DNA of 64,000 nt from Portunus trituberculatus (taxonomy: Eukaryota; Arthropoda; Malacostraca; Decapoda; Portunidae). Below are positions 1 through 11,173 of this stretch, piece after piece. A model generated the notes under the pieces. The model was not told where the DNA came from, made no database searches, and saw only the letters and a program-made list of their open reading frames with translations. Location: assembly GCF_017591435.1 (NCBI RefSeq), contig NC_059294.1:18915975-18979974 (forward strand), in the 5' to 3' direction. The position numbers were made by a program, and so were the translations under genes. The first letter of the stretch is position 1. Each line of letters begins with the position of its first letter.

Positions 1-107
1 ATGAAGAAACAAAGATAAATTTGGATAATAAATATAATATATGGAGAAAGGATAGAGAGAGTAAAGGTGGAGGAGGAGTTATGATTATGACGAAGAAATA
101 AATAAAT

Positions 108-908
108 GTGGATAAGGTTTGGTATGGGAAGAACAACGCAGAAGTGATAAGCATAAGGATAAAAAGTGATGGAAAAGAATTAATAATCTTGGTGACCTAT
201 GTACCTCCTAAAACAAATTCTTGGACATTAAGGGAATACGACAATATGATCAAGGATACTTTACACAGTTTGGAAAGTGTATTATCTGGAAAAAGAAAGG
301 TGATACTAGTAGGAGATTTTAATTGTAAGGAGGTGGATTGGGAAAATCTAGTAAGTGGTGTTGGAGAGGAAGCATGGGGAGAGAGATTTCTTAATCTAAT
401 GATGGAAAATATGATGGAACAGAGGGTGAAGGAAAATACTAGATATAGAGGAGATGATGAACCGGCTAGACTGGATTTGGTGTTAACAAGAGAAGTGTAC
501 CTATGTGGAGATATACAATACAGGTGTCCTTTGGGAAAGAGTGATCATGTGGTTATGGAAATGCAGATAGTAACAACACAGCGAAGAAAGGACGAGACAT
601 ACAGGAGTGGTAGATTGAATTATAGAAAGATGGACACAGAAAGTTTGAAAAATTATTTCAGAAAATTAGATTGGGAGGAGATGTTACATAACAGAGAAGT
701 GCAAAAGAAATATGAGATTTTTATGAAATATTATAAAGGAGTTATGAAATTTGTACCAAAGTATAAACCGAGAGAGGAAGGAAGAAAGGATTGGTTTAAT
801 GCAACTTGTGTTAAGGCTAAGGAAAAGAGATGTGGCTTGGAAAAGATGGAAAAGAGCAGGAATATACTAAATAAGGAGAATTATAGAGTGGCGAAAATGA
901 GTATGTGA
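108..908 (+). pseudogene. EEP endonuclease fragment of LINE B
   Basis: The 266-codon open frame shows the endonuclease/exonuclease/phosphatase fold of LINE ORF2 proteins, which nick target DNA to prime reverse transcription. Visible motifs are VTYVPPKTNSW, the metal-site strand LVGDFNCKEVDWE, ARLDLVLTRE and PLGKSDH, in the usual order. The conserved D and N of GDFN and the D and H of SDH are kept. The frame opens upstream of 108 in another phase, so the given start is only the first in-frame start. It ends at a stop before the linker, which continues in a different frame from about 940. Confidence 0.75.
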
Positions 909-974
909 GGGTAAGGAGGAGGAAGAAAGAAAATTTGAAAAGATATTGTAGACAAGAGTAAGGAACATCCAAAA

Positions 975-2708
975 TTGTTTTACAGGTTCATAAATGGTAA
1001 ACTTAAAAAGAGAGAGTCCATTGAAAGATTAGAAGGAGAGCAAGGGATAGTAGATGACCCTAAGAATATAGCGGAATTGCTAAATAATAGGTTTCAGCAA
1101 GTATTTACTGAAGAAACAATGTTTGTAAAGCCTCAGAATATACAAGGAAATGTGCACATGGATGACATTAAGATACCTAAAAAGGAGTTATATAAAATGT
1201 TGGAGGAACTTAAAGATGATAAAGCGATGGGACCAAATGAAGTTTCAGGAAAATTATAGAAGGAGTGTAGAGAAGAACTGATTGATCCATTATATGATAT
1301 TATAAGGTGTTCATTAGAAACAGGGGAAGTACCAGTAGAGTGGAAGAGAGCTGAAGTGGTGCCCATTTATAAGGGAGGCAGTAAGGAAGAGCCTCTTAAC
1401 TATAGACCTGTGTCTCTAACAAGTGTGGTCGGTAAGATTTGTGAGAGGGTGATAAAGAAATATTGGATACGGTTCCTGGAGGATCATAAGTTATTATCGG
1501 ATCATCAATTTGGCTTCAGGAAAGGGAGGTCATGTGTAACAAATCTACTGAGCTTTTATTCAAGAGTGGTTGACAAAATACAAGAGAGAGAGGATGGATG
1601 GACTGTGTATATTTGGATTTAAAGAAAGCTTTTGACAAGGTACCTCACATGAGACTGTTATGGAAATTAGAGATTTATGGAGGACTGAAAGGAAAAGTGT
1701 TAAAGTGGATGGAAAACTTCTTGAGATGGAGGGAGATGAGAACGGTAATAAGGGATGCAAAGTCGGACTGGTTGGTGGTGGAGAGTGGAGTCCCACAAGG
1801 CTCAGTGCTGGCACCAATACTTTTCCTTGTATATATTAATGACATGCCAGAGGGAGTAAACAGTTATATTAATTTGTTTGCCGATAATGCGAAGTTGTGT
1901 AGATGTGTGAAGAGTGAAGAAGATTGTAAAATTTTACAGGCAGATCTGGAAAAGATTTGGGAGTGGAGCAAGAGGTGGCAAATGGAATTTAATCTGAGCA
2001 AAAATCATGTGATGGAGATGGGGAAGAGTGGAAGACGGTTAAGAGGGTCATATAAGATGGGTGAAGAAGTAGTGTTGAAAAAGGTGGAAAAGGAAAAGGA
2101 TTTGGGAGTGATAATACAAGACCATGGGCAGTTTGAGGCTCATATTGATAAGATGTTTGGAGAAACGTATAATTTGATAAAAAAATATTGGATTAGCCTT
2201 CCATTATATGGATAAAGATATGATGAAGAAATTAATTAGTACGGTAATTAGACCAAGATTGGAATATGCTGGAGTGGTTTGGTCCCCTAATAAAAAGAAG
2301 CATATAAGGAAGTTGGAGAGATTGCAGAGAATGGCAACAAAAATGGTTCCAGAATTGGCAGAAATGACCTATGAGGAGAGATTAAAAGAAATGAATTTGC
2401 TTACCTTGGAACAAAGAAGAGAAAGAGGAGATTTAATACAGGTTTATAAACTGTTGAACGGACTGGATGAAGTGGATAATGAGCAAATGATGTTGAGAGA
2501 GGAAAACTTAAATAGAACTACAAGATTGCATAGTAAAAAGATAGCCAAGGAAATATGCTTGAAAGATGTGAAGAAATATAGTTTCCCACAAATATGTGTG
2601 GAGGTGTGGAATGGTTTGAGTGAGGAAGTGGTGTCAGCGAAGAGTGTGCATAGTTTTAAAGGAAAGTTGGATGTGTGTAGATATGGAGACGGGGCCACAC
2701 GAGTATGA
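975..2708 (+). pseudogene. Reverse transcriptase of LINE B, frameshifted and catalytically altered
   Basis: Pieces in several frames give the LINE reverse transcriptase in order: linker with RFQQVFTEE, LNYRPVSLTSVVGKICERV, FGFRKGRSCVTNL, YLDLKKAFDKVPH, GVPQGSVLAPILF, the active-site box, WQMEFNLSK, and the C-terminal thumb-like region from 2208. The active-site box reads FADN where active enzymes have FADD or YADD, so the second catalytic aspartate is lost. With at least three frame breaks and one in-frame stop this copy cannot be active. Confidence 0.8.
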
Positions 2709-2753
2709 TACCCAGGCCCTGTAAAATTACAACTAGGTGAATACAACTAGGTG

Positions 2754-2754
<1 letters not shown>

Positions 2755-2802
<48 letters not shown>

Positions 2803-2820
2803 ACACACACACACACACAC
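2755..2820. repeat. AC microsatellite between LINE B tail and LINE A1 start
   Basis: An almost pure AC tract, interrupted once by GA. It follows the duplicated 14-bp end of LINE B with no gap and runs straight into the 5' end of LINE A1. It is both the tail of one element and the insertion point of the next. Confidence 0.9.
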
Positions 2821-2939
2821 TTGTCCTGTCTCCATATAGTCATGTTAACTGTTGATTAGCAAAATAATGTCCAGGGAAGGTGAATATAAACTGTAGCCTG
2901 TGTTTGAGCCATCAGCTGGTTTGTTTACATCTGCGCAAC

Positions 2940-3830
2940 ATGGCGGCCGTGAACTCGAAAGATGAATCAGACTTCACAGGATTTCAAGGAATAATGGAGA
3001 AGAGCGCTTATGTGAAGAAAATTCTGGAGTTGGAAGGTAAAATTGAAAAACTGTTTGAAAAGTATGGGGCCTGGAAACGAGTTATGACAATGTAATGAAA
3101 GAGTGTGCCGATATGAAGAAGGAAAATGAAGTACTGAAAGAGGAAGTTAAGCTAATTAAAGTGAATTGCAAAAATGTGGAGAATCTCTAGGAAAAGTGAT
3201 GGAGAAGCAGGCTGAATGGAAAAAAGTCAGGAAGTGGAAAGAAAGGAGGTAAATTACAAAGTTGCAAGTCTGGAAAAGGAAATCAAAGAGTCTGGGAGAA
3301 AACTTTGGGCCTTGCTGAAATTATAGATCAACAGATCATAGAAGAGAAGATTGCTGAGAAAGTGGTGAAGGTTATTAAATCAAATGAGACATTGGTGAGG
3401 GAAACTGTAGACAAAAAGAGATGTGTGGTGATATTTGGTGTGGAGGAGGATAAGACACCGAGTAAAATGGAGAGAGAGAAAACATAAAAAGGTGATAAAT
3501 AATATCATTAATGTGGTGCAGGAGGAGGAAAAGACCTAGTACAAGAAATAGAGGACTTCCATAGAATTGGAAAGTTCACAAGAGAAGGTATGAGGCCAAT
3601 AAGAATCAAACTTAAGTCACAAAAGGATGTAGATGAATTGGTGGAGAAGTCATGGAGGCTAGCCCAGCAGGAAACAACAAGGAAGATTTGGTTGAGAAGA
3701 GATCTCGGTGAAAAGGAAAGAGAAATGTTAAATGAGTTGAGAAAGGAGGCTTTGAAAAAAATGAAGAGAGGACAGAAGAGGAGAAGAAAGAGTTTTTCTG
3801 GAGAATCTTGGATATGAGACTGAGGAAGTG
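2940..3830 (+). pseudogene. ORF1-like coiled-coil/RRM-like protein of LINE A1
   Basis: The reading starts at an ATG within ATGGCGGCC and begins MAAVNSKDES. A heptad-like stretch, KKILELEGKIEKLFEKYE, suggests a coiled coil. Further on, CVVIFGVEED, RPIRIKLKSQ and IWLRRDLGEKEREM match the layout of the RNA-binding domain of LINE ORF1 proteins. An in-frame TAG near 3188 and several indels split it. Its role by analogy is RNA binding and chaperone activity in the retrotransposition particle; the RRM-like call rests on a few motifs only. Confidence 0.55.
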
Positions 3831-3869
3831 GTTCATAACCCAGAAAAGTACAGCAAGAAAGGACTAAAG

Positions 3870-4735
3870 AAACTTACGTATGAGCGGAATGTAATGTATT
3901 CCAACATAAATGGAGTGATATCGGGATTTTAGAACTCAACGATTACTTGAGGGACAAGAACCCAGATATTGTGGGTCTTACTGAAACAAAACTGAGAGAG
4001 GAGAAGACCTGATGATGGTTGGAGAAGGAAATATAATGTTTGGAAAAGAAATAGAGTAGGTAAGATGGGAGGAGGAGTGATGTTGCTGGTTAAAAAGATA
4101 TAAAGGTGGATCAAGTGAAAGAAGGTATGGGAAAGGCAGAAGTGCTAAAGATCAGAGCAGAAACTAATGAAGGAAAAAGAGGCACTACATAGTGGTGTAC
4201 GTACCACCTAAGACAAATGCATGGTCAGTACAGGAATATGAAGAAATGATAAGTGATACAGGAACATGTCTGGAAGAAATGTTGGGTGGCTGTGAACGAA
4301 CTATAATGATGGGAGATTTTAATTGTAAAGAGGTGTGTTGGGAGGACTGGTCAATGGAAGGATCAGAGACAACATGGGAAATACACTATTGACACTGGCA
4401 ATGGAAAATGTGTTAACTCAGTGGGTCAAAGAAGATACTAGGTTTGGAGGAGAGGAGCATCGTCAAGACTGGACTTGGTCTTTAGTACAGAGCCAATGGT
4501 CATTGAGGAGATGAGGGTGGAGTGCCCTTTAGCAAAGAGTGATCATGCAGTTTTGGAGTTCAAGGTGATAGATGAAGAGAAATCTAGAAGAAATGAAGAA
4601 TATAAAGTGGGAAGATGGAATTATGCCAAGACAGATTTTGGAAACCTAAAGAAATTCTTTCAAGAGACAAATTGGATGAAATTCAAGAGTGCTAAGGAGC
4701 AAATGAAAAGTGGAAGGAATTTATAAAATATACAA
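3870..4735 (+). pseudogene. EEP endonuclease of LINE A1, frameshifted
   Basis: Endonuclease motifs appear in order across several frames: YSNINGV, the ET of a VGLTETKL-like strand near 3970, VYVPPKTNAWSVQEYEEM, IMMGDFNCKEVCWED, RLDLVFSTEP and PLAKSDHAVLEF. The metal-binding GDFN and the SDH box survive, but frame breaks occur near 4000, 4180, 4390 and 4460. The same broken order is found in A2 and A3. Confidence 0.7.
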
Positions 4736-5039
4736 AGAAGGTGAGAAAAATTTGTACCAATAAGACAACATAGAGAAGTTGGAAAGCAGGACTGGTTTAA
4801 CGATAGATGTGAAAAGGCTAGAACAAGAAAAGAGGATGCATGGAAGAGGTGGAGAAGGAAAAGACGGATTAAGCAGTGGGAAAGTTACAAAAGAGCAAGA
4901 AATGAATATGTGTTGATTAGAAGAGAAGAAAGAAAGAAACAAGAAAAGGATATAATTGATACATGTAAAGACCAACCAAGGCTTTTTTACAGACATGTGA
5001 ACAACAACATCAAAAATAGAGAAAGTATTGAAAGTTTAG

Positions 5040-6706
5040 AAGTAAATGGAGTATGCAGTGAAGTGCAGTGAAGATCCCAGGGAAATGGCAGAGGCTATGA
5101 ATGGATGCTTTCGGAAGGTATTCACAAAGGAGACTGCTTTTGACAAACCACTGGTAATGGAACAGAAAGGGATTATGAAGGAGTTTCAAGTAACTGTGGA
5201 GGAGATCAAGAATATGATGGGGAGTTTAGAAGTGAGAAAAGCTGTGGGACCTGATGGGGTATCAGGATGGATTTTAAGAGAATGCAGGGAGCAACTGGCA
5301 GAAAAAGTTTGTGAAGTAATTGATGCCTCATTAAGGGAAGGTGTAGTGCCCCAAGACTGGAAAAGAGCTAACATTGTCCCAATCTATAAATCAGGTAACA
5401 AGAGAGACCCATTGAACTATAGACCAGTGTCACTTACAAGTGTGGTAGCTAAGATGTGTGAGAGGGTGGTGAAGAATAGATGGACAGACTTCTTGGAGAA
5501 AAATGACATACTTTGTGAGTGTCAATTTGGTTTTAGAAAAGGGCGTTCATGCACGACAAACCTGATATGTTACTATTCGAGGGTGATAGATGTAATACAG
5601 GAAAGAGATGGTTGGGCTGATGGAATATATCTGGATTTAAAAAAGGCCTTTGATAAGGTACCACACCGGAGACTGATCTGGAAACTTGAAATGGTAGGAG
5701 GAGTGCATGGCAGTTTACTAAAATGGATGGAAGACTTTTGGTAGGAAGAGAAATGAGAACAATAATTAAGGACAGACCATCAGAATGGGGCTTGGTGGAG
5801 AGTGGAGTTCCACAGGGATCAGTGTTGGCACCAGTAATGTTCGCGGTCTACATAAATGACATGGTGGATGGGGTGTCCAGTTATGTGAGCCTATTTGCAG
5901 ACGATGCAAAATTGTTAAGAAAAGTGAGATGTGACAAAGATTGCGAACTACTCCAGGAAGACTTGGACAGAATATGGAAATGGAGCTGTACATGGCAAAT
6001 GGAGTTCAACACGACAAAATGCAAGAAAATAGAGTTTGGCAAGAGTGAAAGAAGAATCAGGAGTATGTACAAGATAGGAAATGAAGACATAAAACCAGTC
6101 ATGAAGAAAAAGACCTTGGGGTGACAATTACCAATGACCTATCGCCAGAGAGACATATAAACAAAATAATTGGAGAAGTATTGAACTTATTGAGGAACAT
6201 AAGAGTGGCGTTCGTATATTTAGATGAAGAAATGATGAAGAAAATAATTACTGCAATGATAAGACCGAGGCTTGAATATGCAACAATACAGTGGGCTCCG
6301 AACTTAAAGAAACACATAAGGAAACTAGAGAAAGTACAGAGGGCTGCAACAAAATGGTGCCTGACTTAAGAGATTTGACTTATGAAGACAGACTGAAAAG
6401 AATGCAACTTCCGACCCTGGAAAACAGAAGAGAAAGGGGAGACCTGATAGCAATATACAGAGTGATGATTGGCATGGAAAAATGGATAGGGAAGATCTGT
6501 GTATGTGGAATGAAAGAATGTCGAGAGGGCATGGGAAAAAATTAAAATGGCCACTTATAGGAGAGATGTGAAAAATATAGCTTCCTCATAGAAGGGTGGA
6601 AGCATGGAATAGTTTAGACGTGGAAGTGGTCAACGCAAGGAATATTCATGATTTTAAGAAAAAGCTGGACATTAATAGATATGGAGACGGGACAACACGA
6701 GCATAG
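5040..6706 (+). pseudogene. Reverse transcriptase of LINE A1
   Basis: A 232-codon frame (5046-5744) carries the linker, YRPVSLTSVVAKMCERV, FGFRKGRSCTTNL and LDLKKAFDKVPHRRL. After a frame break at WMEDFW the next frame has VPQGSVLAPVMF and the intact active-site box FADDAKLLRKV. A second break after KKKTLG moves to SPERHINKIIGEVLNLL, and a third near 6350 to LRDLTYEDRLKRMQL. Catalytic residues are therefore preserved while the frame is not. Breaks at DFW and KKKTLG recur in copy A3. Confidence 0.8.
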
Positions 6707-6749
6707 CTCTTTTCCCGTATGTTACAATTAGGTAAATACAATTAGGTAA

Positions 6750-6751
<2 letters not shown>

Positions 6752-6809
<58 letters not shown>
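6752..6809. repeat. AC microsatellite between LINE A1 and LINE C1
   Basis: A pure AC tract joining the duplicated 14-bp tail of A1 to the 5' leader of LINE C1. Confidence 0.9.
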
Positions 6810-6813
<4 letters not shown>

Positions 6814-6977
6814 CGTCGCTGAGAGAGGACGGCTCGTCTCCGGCTGCAGACGGGAAGAAGGAAAATACCTATGGTGTTACAGGGCCCGGGTACCTCTAAG
6901 TTAGTGTCCTGTTAATGTCCTACTGTCGCATAGTGTTGAAAGTGAGGGATATGGAGAGTGGTCCCTGAGAGGAGAGT

Positions 6978-8122
6978 GTGGGCGGTGATTGTTTTGGCCG
7001 TAATCAGCTGACGATAACAAATATTGCGTCTAGACAAGCCGGGGACTTTGAAGGTTTTATAACTACGCCAAGAGAACTGGAGAAATTAGATATGGATGCA
7101 AGAGTTCAGGCACTGAAAAGTAAGTTCCTAAACATTTTGTCCATAGAAGAAAAACTGGATAGAGTTATAGCCGAGAATGATTCGTTCAAAAAAGAGATCT
7201 ATTTGTTAACGAAAGCGAATAAAGAGCTATTGAAGGAAAAAGTAGAGATGGAGAAAGAAAACCAACAACTAAGGAAACAATGTGAAGAGATGAAGGCTAA
7301 ACTCATGGAAATGGAGATGAAAATATCCGAAGGGGACTTGAGGAAGGAGGAATGCCTTAATCTAATTGATACCAGGATGAAAGAAGTGAACCATGAACAT
7401 CAGGAGGTACAAAGGTCCTTTAGAGAGACAGTAAAAAAGCAGGAAGAGGAAAATAAAGGGATTACACAGAGGAAATGGTAAAGGCACTAAAGGAAAATGA
7501 GTATGTGGTGAGAGATATTGCTGAAAAGAAAAAATGTGTGATCATAATAGGATTGAGGGAAGAAACTAACAGGAACTGGCAGGACAGGAGGGATAAGGAA
7601 AATGACAGGATTAAGTCTTTACTGAACAAGATCTCTGTGGAAGAAGAGGACCTATATGCTGAGGTAGAAGAAAGTGTGAGATTGGGAGCTTTTGAGGAAG
7701 GCAAGAATAGACCATTAAAATTGAAATTAAAGTCTCAGGTGGCAGCTGAGGCCTTGTTGAGGAGGGCTTGGAAACTTAAGGACTCTGAGGAAACCAAAAC
7801 AATTTACATAAGAAGAAATATGTCACAGGATGAGCGAATGAAAATGAAAGAGCTTGTAACTGAAGTGAAAGAGAGGAATGACGAAAGAACAGAGGAGGAA
7901 AAGACCAAGTTTTTGGAGGATGAGAAATGGGAGGCTAAAGAAGTGGTGGATAAAACAGATGGAATAGACATTACATGGAAGAATGAGACTAGGAATGGAA
8001 TACAAGTGACTTACACGAATATAGATGGATTTCTGTCTAAGAGGCTAGAATGTATGGATTACCTAAGAAATAACGAACCGGACATAATGTGTGTAGTGGA
8101 AACAAAGCTAAGGCCGAAATAA
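6978..8122 (+). pseudogene. ORF1-like coiled coil and RRM-like domain joined to EEP start, LINE C1
   Basis: The first part (to 7481) is a long coiled coil rich in K, E and L, for example ENDSFKKEIYLLTKANKELL. After one frameshift (7475 onward) one open frame of 215 codons runs from KKKCVIIIGLREET through RPLKLKLKSQ and IYIRRNMSQDERMKMKEL, typical of a LINE ORF1 RNA-binding domain, into YTNIDGFLSKRLECMDYL and DIMCVVETKL, the first strands of the EEP endonuclease. No stop separates the two, so ORF1-like and ORF2 functions seem to be one polyprotein. An ATG at 7093 is a likelier start than the first in-frame codon. Confidence 0.65.
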
Positions 8123-8195
8123 AGCTAGACTGGTTTGTTGTAAAACACTACAAAGTATGGAGAAATGATAGAAAAATAAAGGAGGTGGTGGTATA

Positions 8196-8669
8196 ATGGT
8201 TCTTACTAAGGAAGATCTGATAGTGAAGGAGGTGAACTATAGTAAGAGAAATGAGGAAGTGATAAGTATGCTTATAACAGATGGCAAGAGGGACATTAAT
8301 ATTATAACAGTATACATACCACCCAGAACCAGTGCTTGGGAATATGAACAGTACCAAATGGTGATGAGAAATACTCTAGACAGAATGAAGCAAGAACTCA
8401 TCAGAAAGGATAGAGTGATGATAGTTGGAGACTTTAATTGCAAAGAAATAGTGTGGGAAGACTACGAAGTGGTGAATGGTGGTGAGTGGGCAGAAGAATT
8501 GTTAAAGGTAGCAACAAATAACTTGATGACACAGTGGGTGAGATCACCAACAAGGTGCAGGGGACAAGATGTTGCAGCAAGGTTGGATTTGGTATTTACC
8601 AGGGGAATCTCTCTAAAAGAGGAAATTGAACATGAAAGTCCCTTGGGAAAAGCGATCATGATGTCCTAA
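8196..8669 (+). pseudogene. EEP endonuclease, C-terminal part, LINE C1
   Basis: This 157-codon frame continues the endonuclease begun upstream. Motifs are NIITVYIPPRTSAWEYEQYQ, the metal-site strand MIVGDFNCKEIVWEDYE, AARLDLVFTRG and ESPLGK. A one-base change in the following AGCGATCATG run shifts the frame just before the SDH box, which is still visible in the next frame. The linker region then follows with further breaks to 9190. Confidence 0.75.
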
Positions 8670-9195
8670 GCTTTGAGCTGGATACAGAATTAAGCATGAA
8701 TAAGATTGTGGAACGCAGGAGGAAAAATTAAATTATACTAGGGCAAATTATAACCATATAAGGGAGTTCTTTAATGAAATTGACTGGTCCGTGGTATACC
8801 AGGAAAGAGATATGCAATTGAAATACGATAAATTTATGGATTTGTATAACTCTGCTGTGAAAAGTTTGTGCCATATTACAGAAAGAGGACTTTAAATAAT
8901 AAACAGTGGTTTAATAGAAATTGTGAAGAAGCAAAAAGAACAAAGAAAAGGCATGGAAGAAACTTAAGAAAACAGTGATGTATTATCAAGGGAAGTTTAC
9001 AAAACAGCAAGGAATAGATATGTTGAAGTAAGGAGAACAGCACAGAAGGAATATGAACAGAGGGTGGTGGAAAACTGTGATAGTGACCCAAAATGTTTTA
9101 CAAATTCATAAATGGAAAACTAAATAAAAGGGAGGCAATAGAAAAGGTAAAAACGGGAAGAAGTATATGAAGATGCTGGAGATATAGCTGAAATT

Positions 9196-10805
9196 TTGAA
9201 CGACAACTTTTGCAAAGTGTTTACAAAGGAGGAGCATTTTATGGGAGGAAGGCCTACGGAAATAAAGCAAATGCAGGACATCATGGTTACTAAGGAAGAT
9301 GTAAGGAAAATTATAAGCAATCTGGATATTAATAAATCAATGGGGCCTGATGGCATATCTGGGAGGTTGCTAAATGAATGTAAGGATCAATTGTTGAACC
9401 CCATATTTGATATTGTGGAAACCTCCATACGAACAGGATTAGTCCCGAAAGAGTGGAAAAGAGCTGACATTGTGCCTATATATAAGAATGGTAGTAGAAT
9501 GGAACCGCTAAATTATAGACCAGTATCGTTGACTAGTATATTGTGCAAGGTATGTGAAGAAGTAATTAAAGCTAAGTGGAGTGAGTATCTAGAAAGTGAA
9601 AACATTCTGAGTGAAAGGCAGTTTGGTTTCAGAAAAGGAAGATCGTGTATCCAATTTATTATGTTTTTATTCAAGAGTGACTGACATACTACAACATAGA
9701 GAGGGATGGGTGGATGCTATCTACCTGGACTTGAGAAAGGCCTTTGATAAAGTACCACACAATAGACTGATGTGGAAACTAAAGATGATTGGAGGAGTAA
9801 ATGATAAACTAGCAAAATGGATGGAAAATTACTTAATGGGAAGAGAAATGAGAACAGTGGTGAGAGGAAGGAAGTCCGAGTGGAAGAAGGTAACCAGTGG
9901 AGTTCCACAAGGGTCAGTGCTGGGTCCCATCATGTTTTTGATTTATGTTAATGATATGCCAGTAGGAATTGACAGTTACATGAACATGTTTGCGGACGAT
10001 ACTAAAATTATGAGGAGAGTAAAGAATGTGGAAGATTGTAACAAGTTACAGGAAGATCTTGATAAAATATATGAGTGGAGTAAAGAGTGGCAGATGGAAT
10101 TTAATATAGACAAGACCCATGTTATGAAAATGGGAAGAAGTAGATACAGACCAAACTGGGATTACAGGCTGGGTGATGAGAAAATTAAAGAGACCAATGA
10201 GGAGAAAGACTTAGGAGTAACTGCAAAACACTTTGTCACCGGAGAAACACATTAACAAGATTTTTTGGAAAACATACAACATGCTTCAAAATATTGGCCT
10301 TGCATTCCACTACCTAGATGAAGGAATGATGAAGAAGATATTATGTACCTTAATAAGACCCCAGTTAGAATATGCAGCATGTGTCTGGTCACCGCATATG
10401 AAGAAAAATGTGAAGAAGGTAGAAAGGGTACAGAGGCTGGCAACAAGGATGGTACCAGGACTCAGGGAGTTAGACTATGAGGAAAGACTGAGGAAGCTGG
10501 GGCTGACCACATTAGAAGAGAGAAGAACAAGAGGAGACATGATAACTATGTATAAATTGGTGAACAAGATTGACATACTGGATAGAGAGTTGATAAAGGT
10601 GACCACAAGTAATCATCTTCGAGGACATGGAAAAAAGCTAATAAAGGACATCTGTCTAAATGACGTGAGAAAATACAGTTTCCCGCATCGTAGCATTGAT
10701 AAGTGGAATAAACTGAGCAGTCATGTCTTTGACGCAGTGTGTGTCAATCAGATGAAAGAGAGATATGACAGGAATGGACAAGGAGACAGGACACAGAGAG
10801 CTTAG
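9196..10805 (+). pseudogene. Reverse transcriptase of LINE C1
   Basis: The enzyme is spread over three frames. Frame one has RADIVPIYKNGSRMEPLNYR and FGFRKGRSC. Frame two has YLDLRKAFDKVPHNRLMWKL, SGVPQGSVLGPIMFLIYVN, the intact active-site box FADDTKIMRRV and WQMEFNID. Frame three (10233-10805) is the C-terminal domain with LIRPQLEYAACVWSPHMKK and TRMVPGLRELDYEERLRKL. Breaks fall near 9655 and 10230. Copies C2, C3 and C5 repair one or both breaks, so these are changes of this copy and not of the family. Confidence 0.85.
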
Positions 10806-10858
10806 CTCGGGCCCTGTAATACACAAATAGGTAAATACAAATAGGTAAATACACACAC

Positions 10859-11135
10859 AGCGTAGTGTAGTGGTTAGCACGCTCAACTCACACTTGAGAG
10901 GGTCCGGGTTCGAATCCCAGAGACGGTGAGGCAAATGGGCAAGCCTCTTAATGTGTAGCCCCTGTTCACCTAGCAGTAAATAGGTACGGGATGTAACTCG
11001 AGGGGTTGTGACCTCGCTTTCTCGGTGTGTGGAGTGTGTTGTGGTCTCAGTCCTACCCGAAGATCGGTCTATGAGCTCTGAGCTCGCTCCGTAATGGGGA
11101 AAACTGGCTGGGTGACCAGCAGGAAACCGTGGTGA

Positions 11136-11138
<3 letters not shown>
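10859..11138 (+). mobile_element. tRNA-derived SINE (head 1, Val-like) in an AC junction
   Basis: The head has a perfect RNA polymerase III A box (TAGTGTAGTGG, 10863-10873) and B box (GGTTCGAATCC, 10908-10918). A stem CTCAA/TTGAG encloses the loop CTCACAC, so the anticodon position reads CAC, as in a valine tRNA. The body contains CCCCTGTTCACCTAGCAG and a GGGATGTAA stretch. It ends in GGTGAATTACACAC and an AC tract. It sits directly after the tail of LINE C1 and before the truncated LINE D. The same body, with a different tRNA head, occurs on the - strand at 21595-21868. Confidence 0.85.

Positions 11139-11171
<33 letters not shown>
11139..11171. repeat. AC microsatellite at SINE end
   Basis: A short pure AC tract that ends the SINE and leads into LINE D, which begins here 5' truncated. 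Confidence 0.85.

Positions 11172-11173
<2 letters not shown>

Larger units (their letters stand above)
1..2754 (+). mobile_element. LINE copy B (CR1/Rex1-like non-LTR retrotransposon), cut by the window edge
   Basis: This is a retrotransposon copy that encoded an endonuclease and a reverse transcriptase acting on its own RNA at the insertion site. The order is EEP endonuclease (1-900), linker (940-1250), reverse transcriptase (1250-2200), and a C-terminal domain with the motif RMATKMVPELAEMTYEERL (2208-2708). The element ends in two copies of TACAACTAGGTGAA followed by an AC tract. The frame is broken near 910-970, by a TAG near 1258, and near 1600 and 2210. Assignment to the CR1/Rex1 group rests on the C-terminal domain and the microsatellite-like tail. 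The 5' end lies outside the window. Confidence 0.85.
2821..6751 (+). mobile_element. LINE copy A1, near full length
   Basis: This copy holds a 5' leader (2821-2939), an ORF1-like region (2940-3830), an EEP endonuclease (about 3870-4735), a reverse transcriptase (about 5040-6706) and the tail with two copies of TACAATTAGGTAAA (6723-6750). The 5' end abuts the AC tract of LINE B and the 3' end runs into its own AC tract. Two other copies, A2 (13871-15731, same strand) and A3 (24409-28280, opposite strand), are very similar and share the same stops and frameshifts. All domains are broken by small indels. Confidence 0.85.
6810..10853 (+). mobile_element. LINE copy C1, the most complete copy of family C
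   Basis: The element starts in the AC tract of A1 with a GC-rich leader. It carries a coiled-coil ORF1-like region joined to the start of the endonuclease (6978-8122), the rest of the endonuclease (8196-8668), a linker (8690-9190), the reverse transcriptase with C-terminal domain (9196-10805) and a tail of two ACAAATAGGTAAAT units (10823-10852) with a short AC end. Family C has four more copies in the window (C2 to C5), all on the - strand and all 5' truncated. Small indels break the frame at about 7470, 8130, 8660, 9150, 9650 and 10230. Confidence 0.85.

Noticed and set aside
10863..10925. A functional tRNA-Val gene
   Set aside because: The A and B boxes and anticodon stem are recognisable, but the acceptor stem does not pair and the sequence continues into a SINE body.
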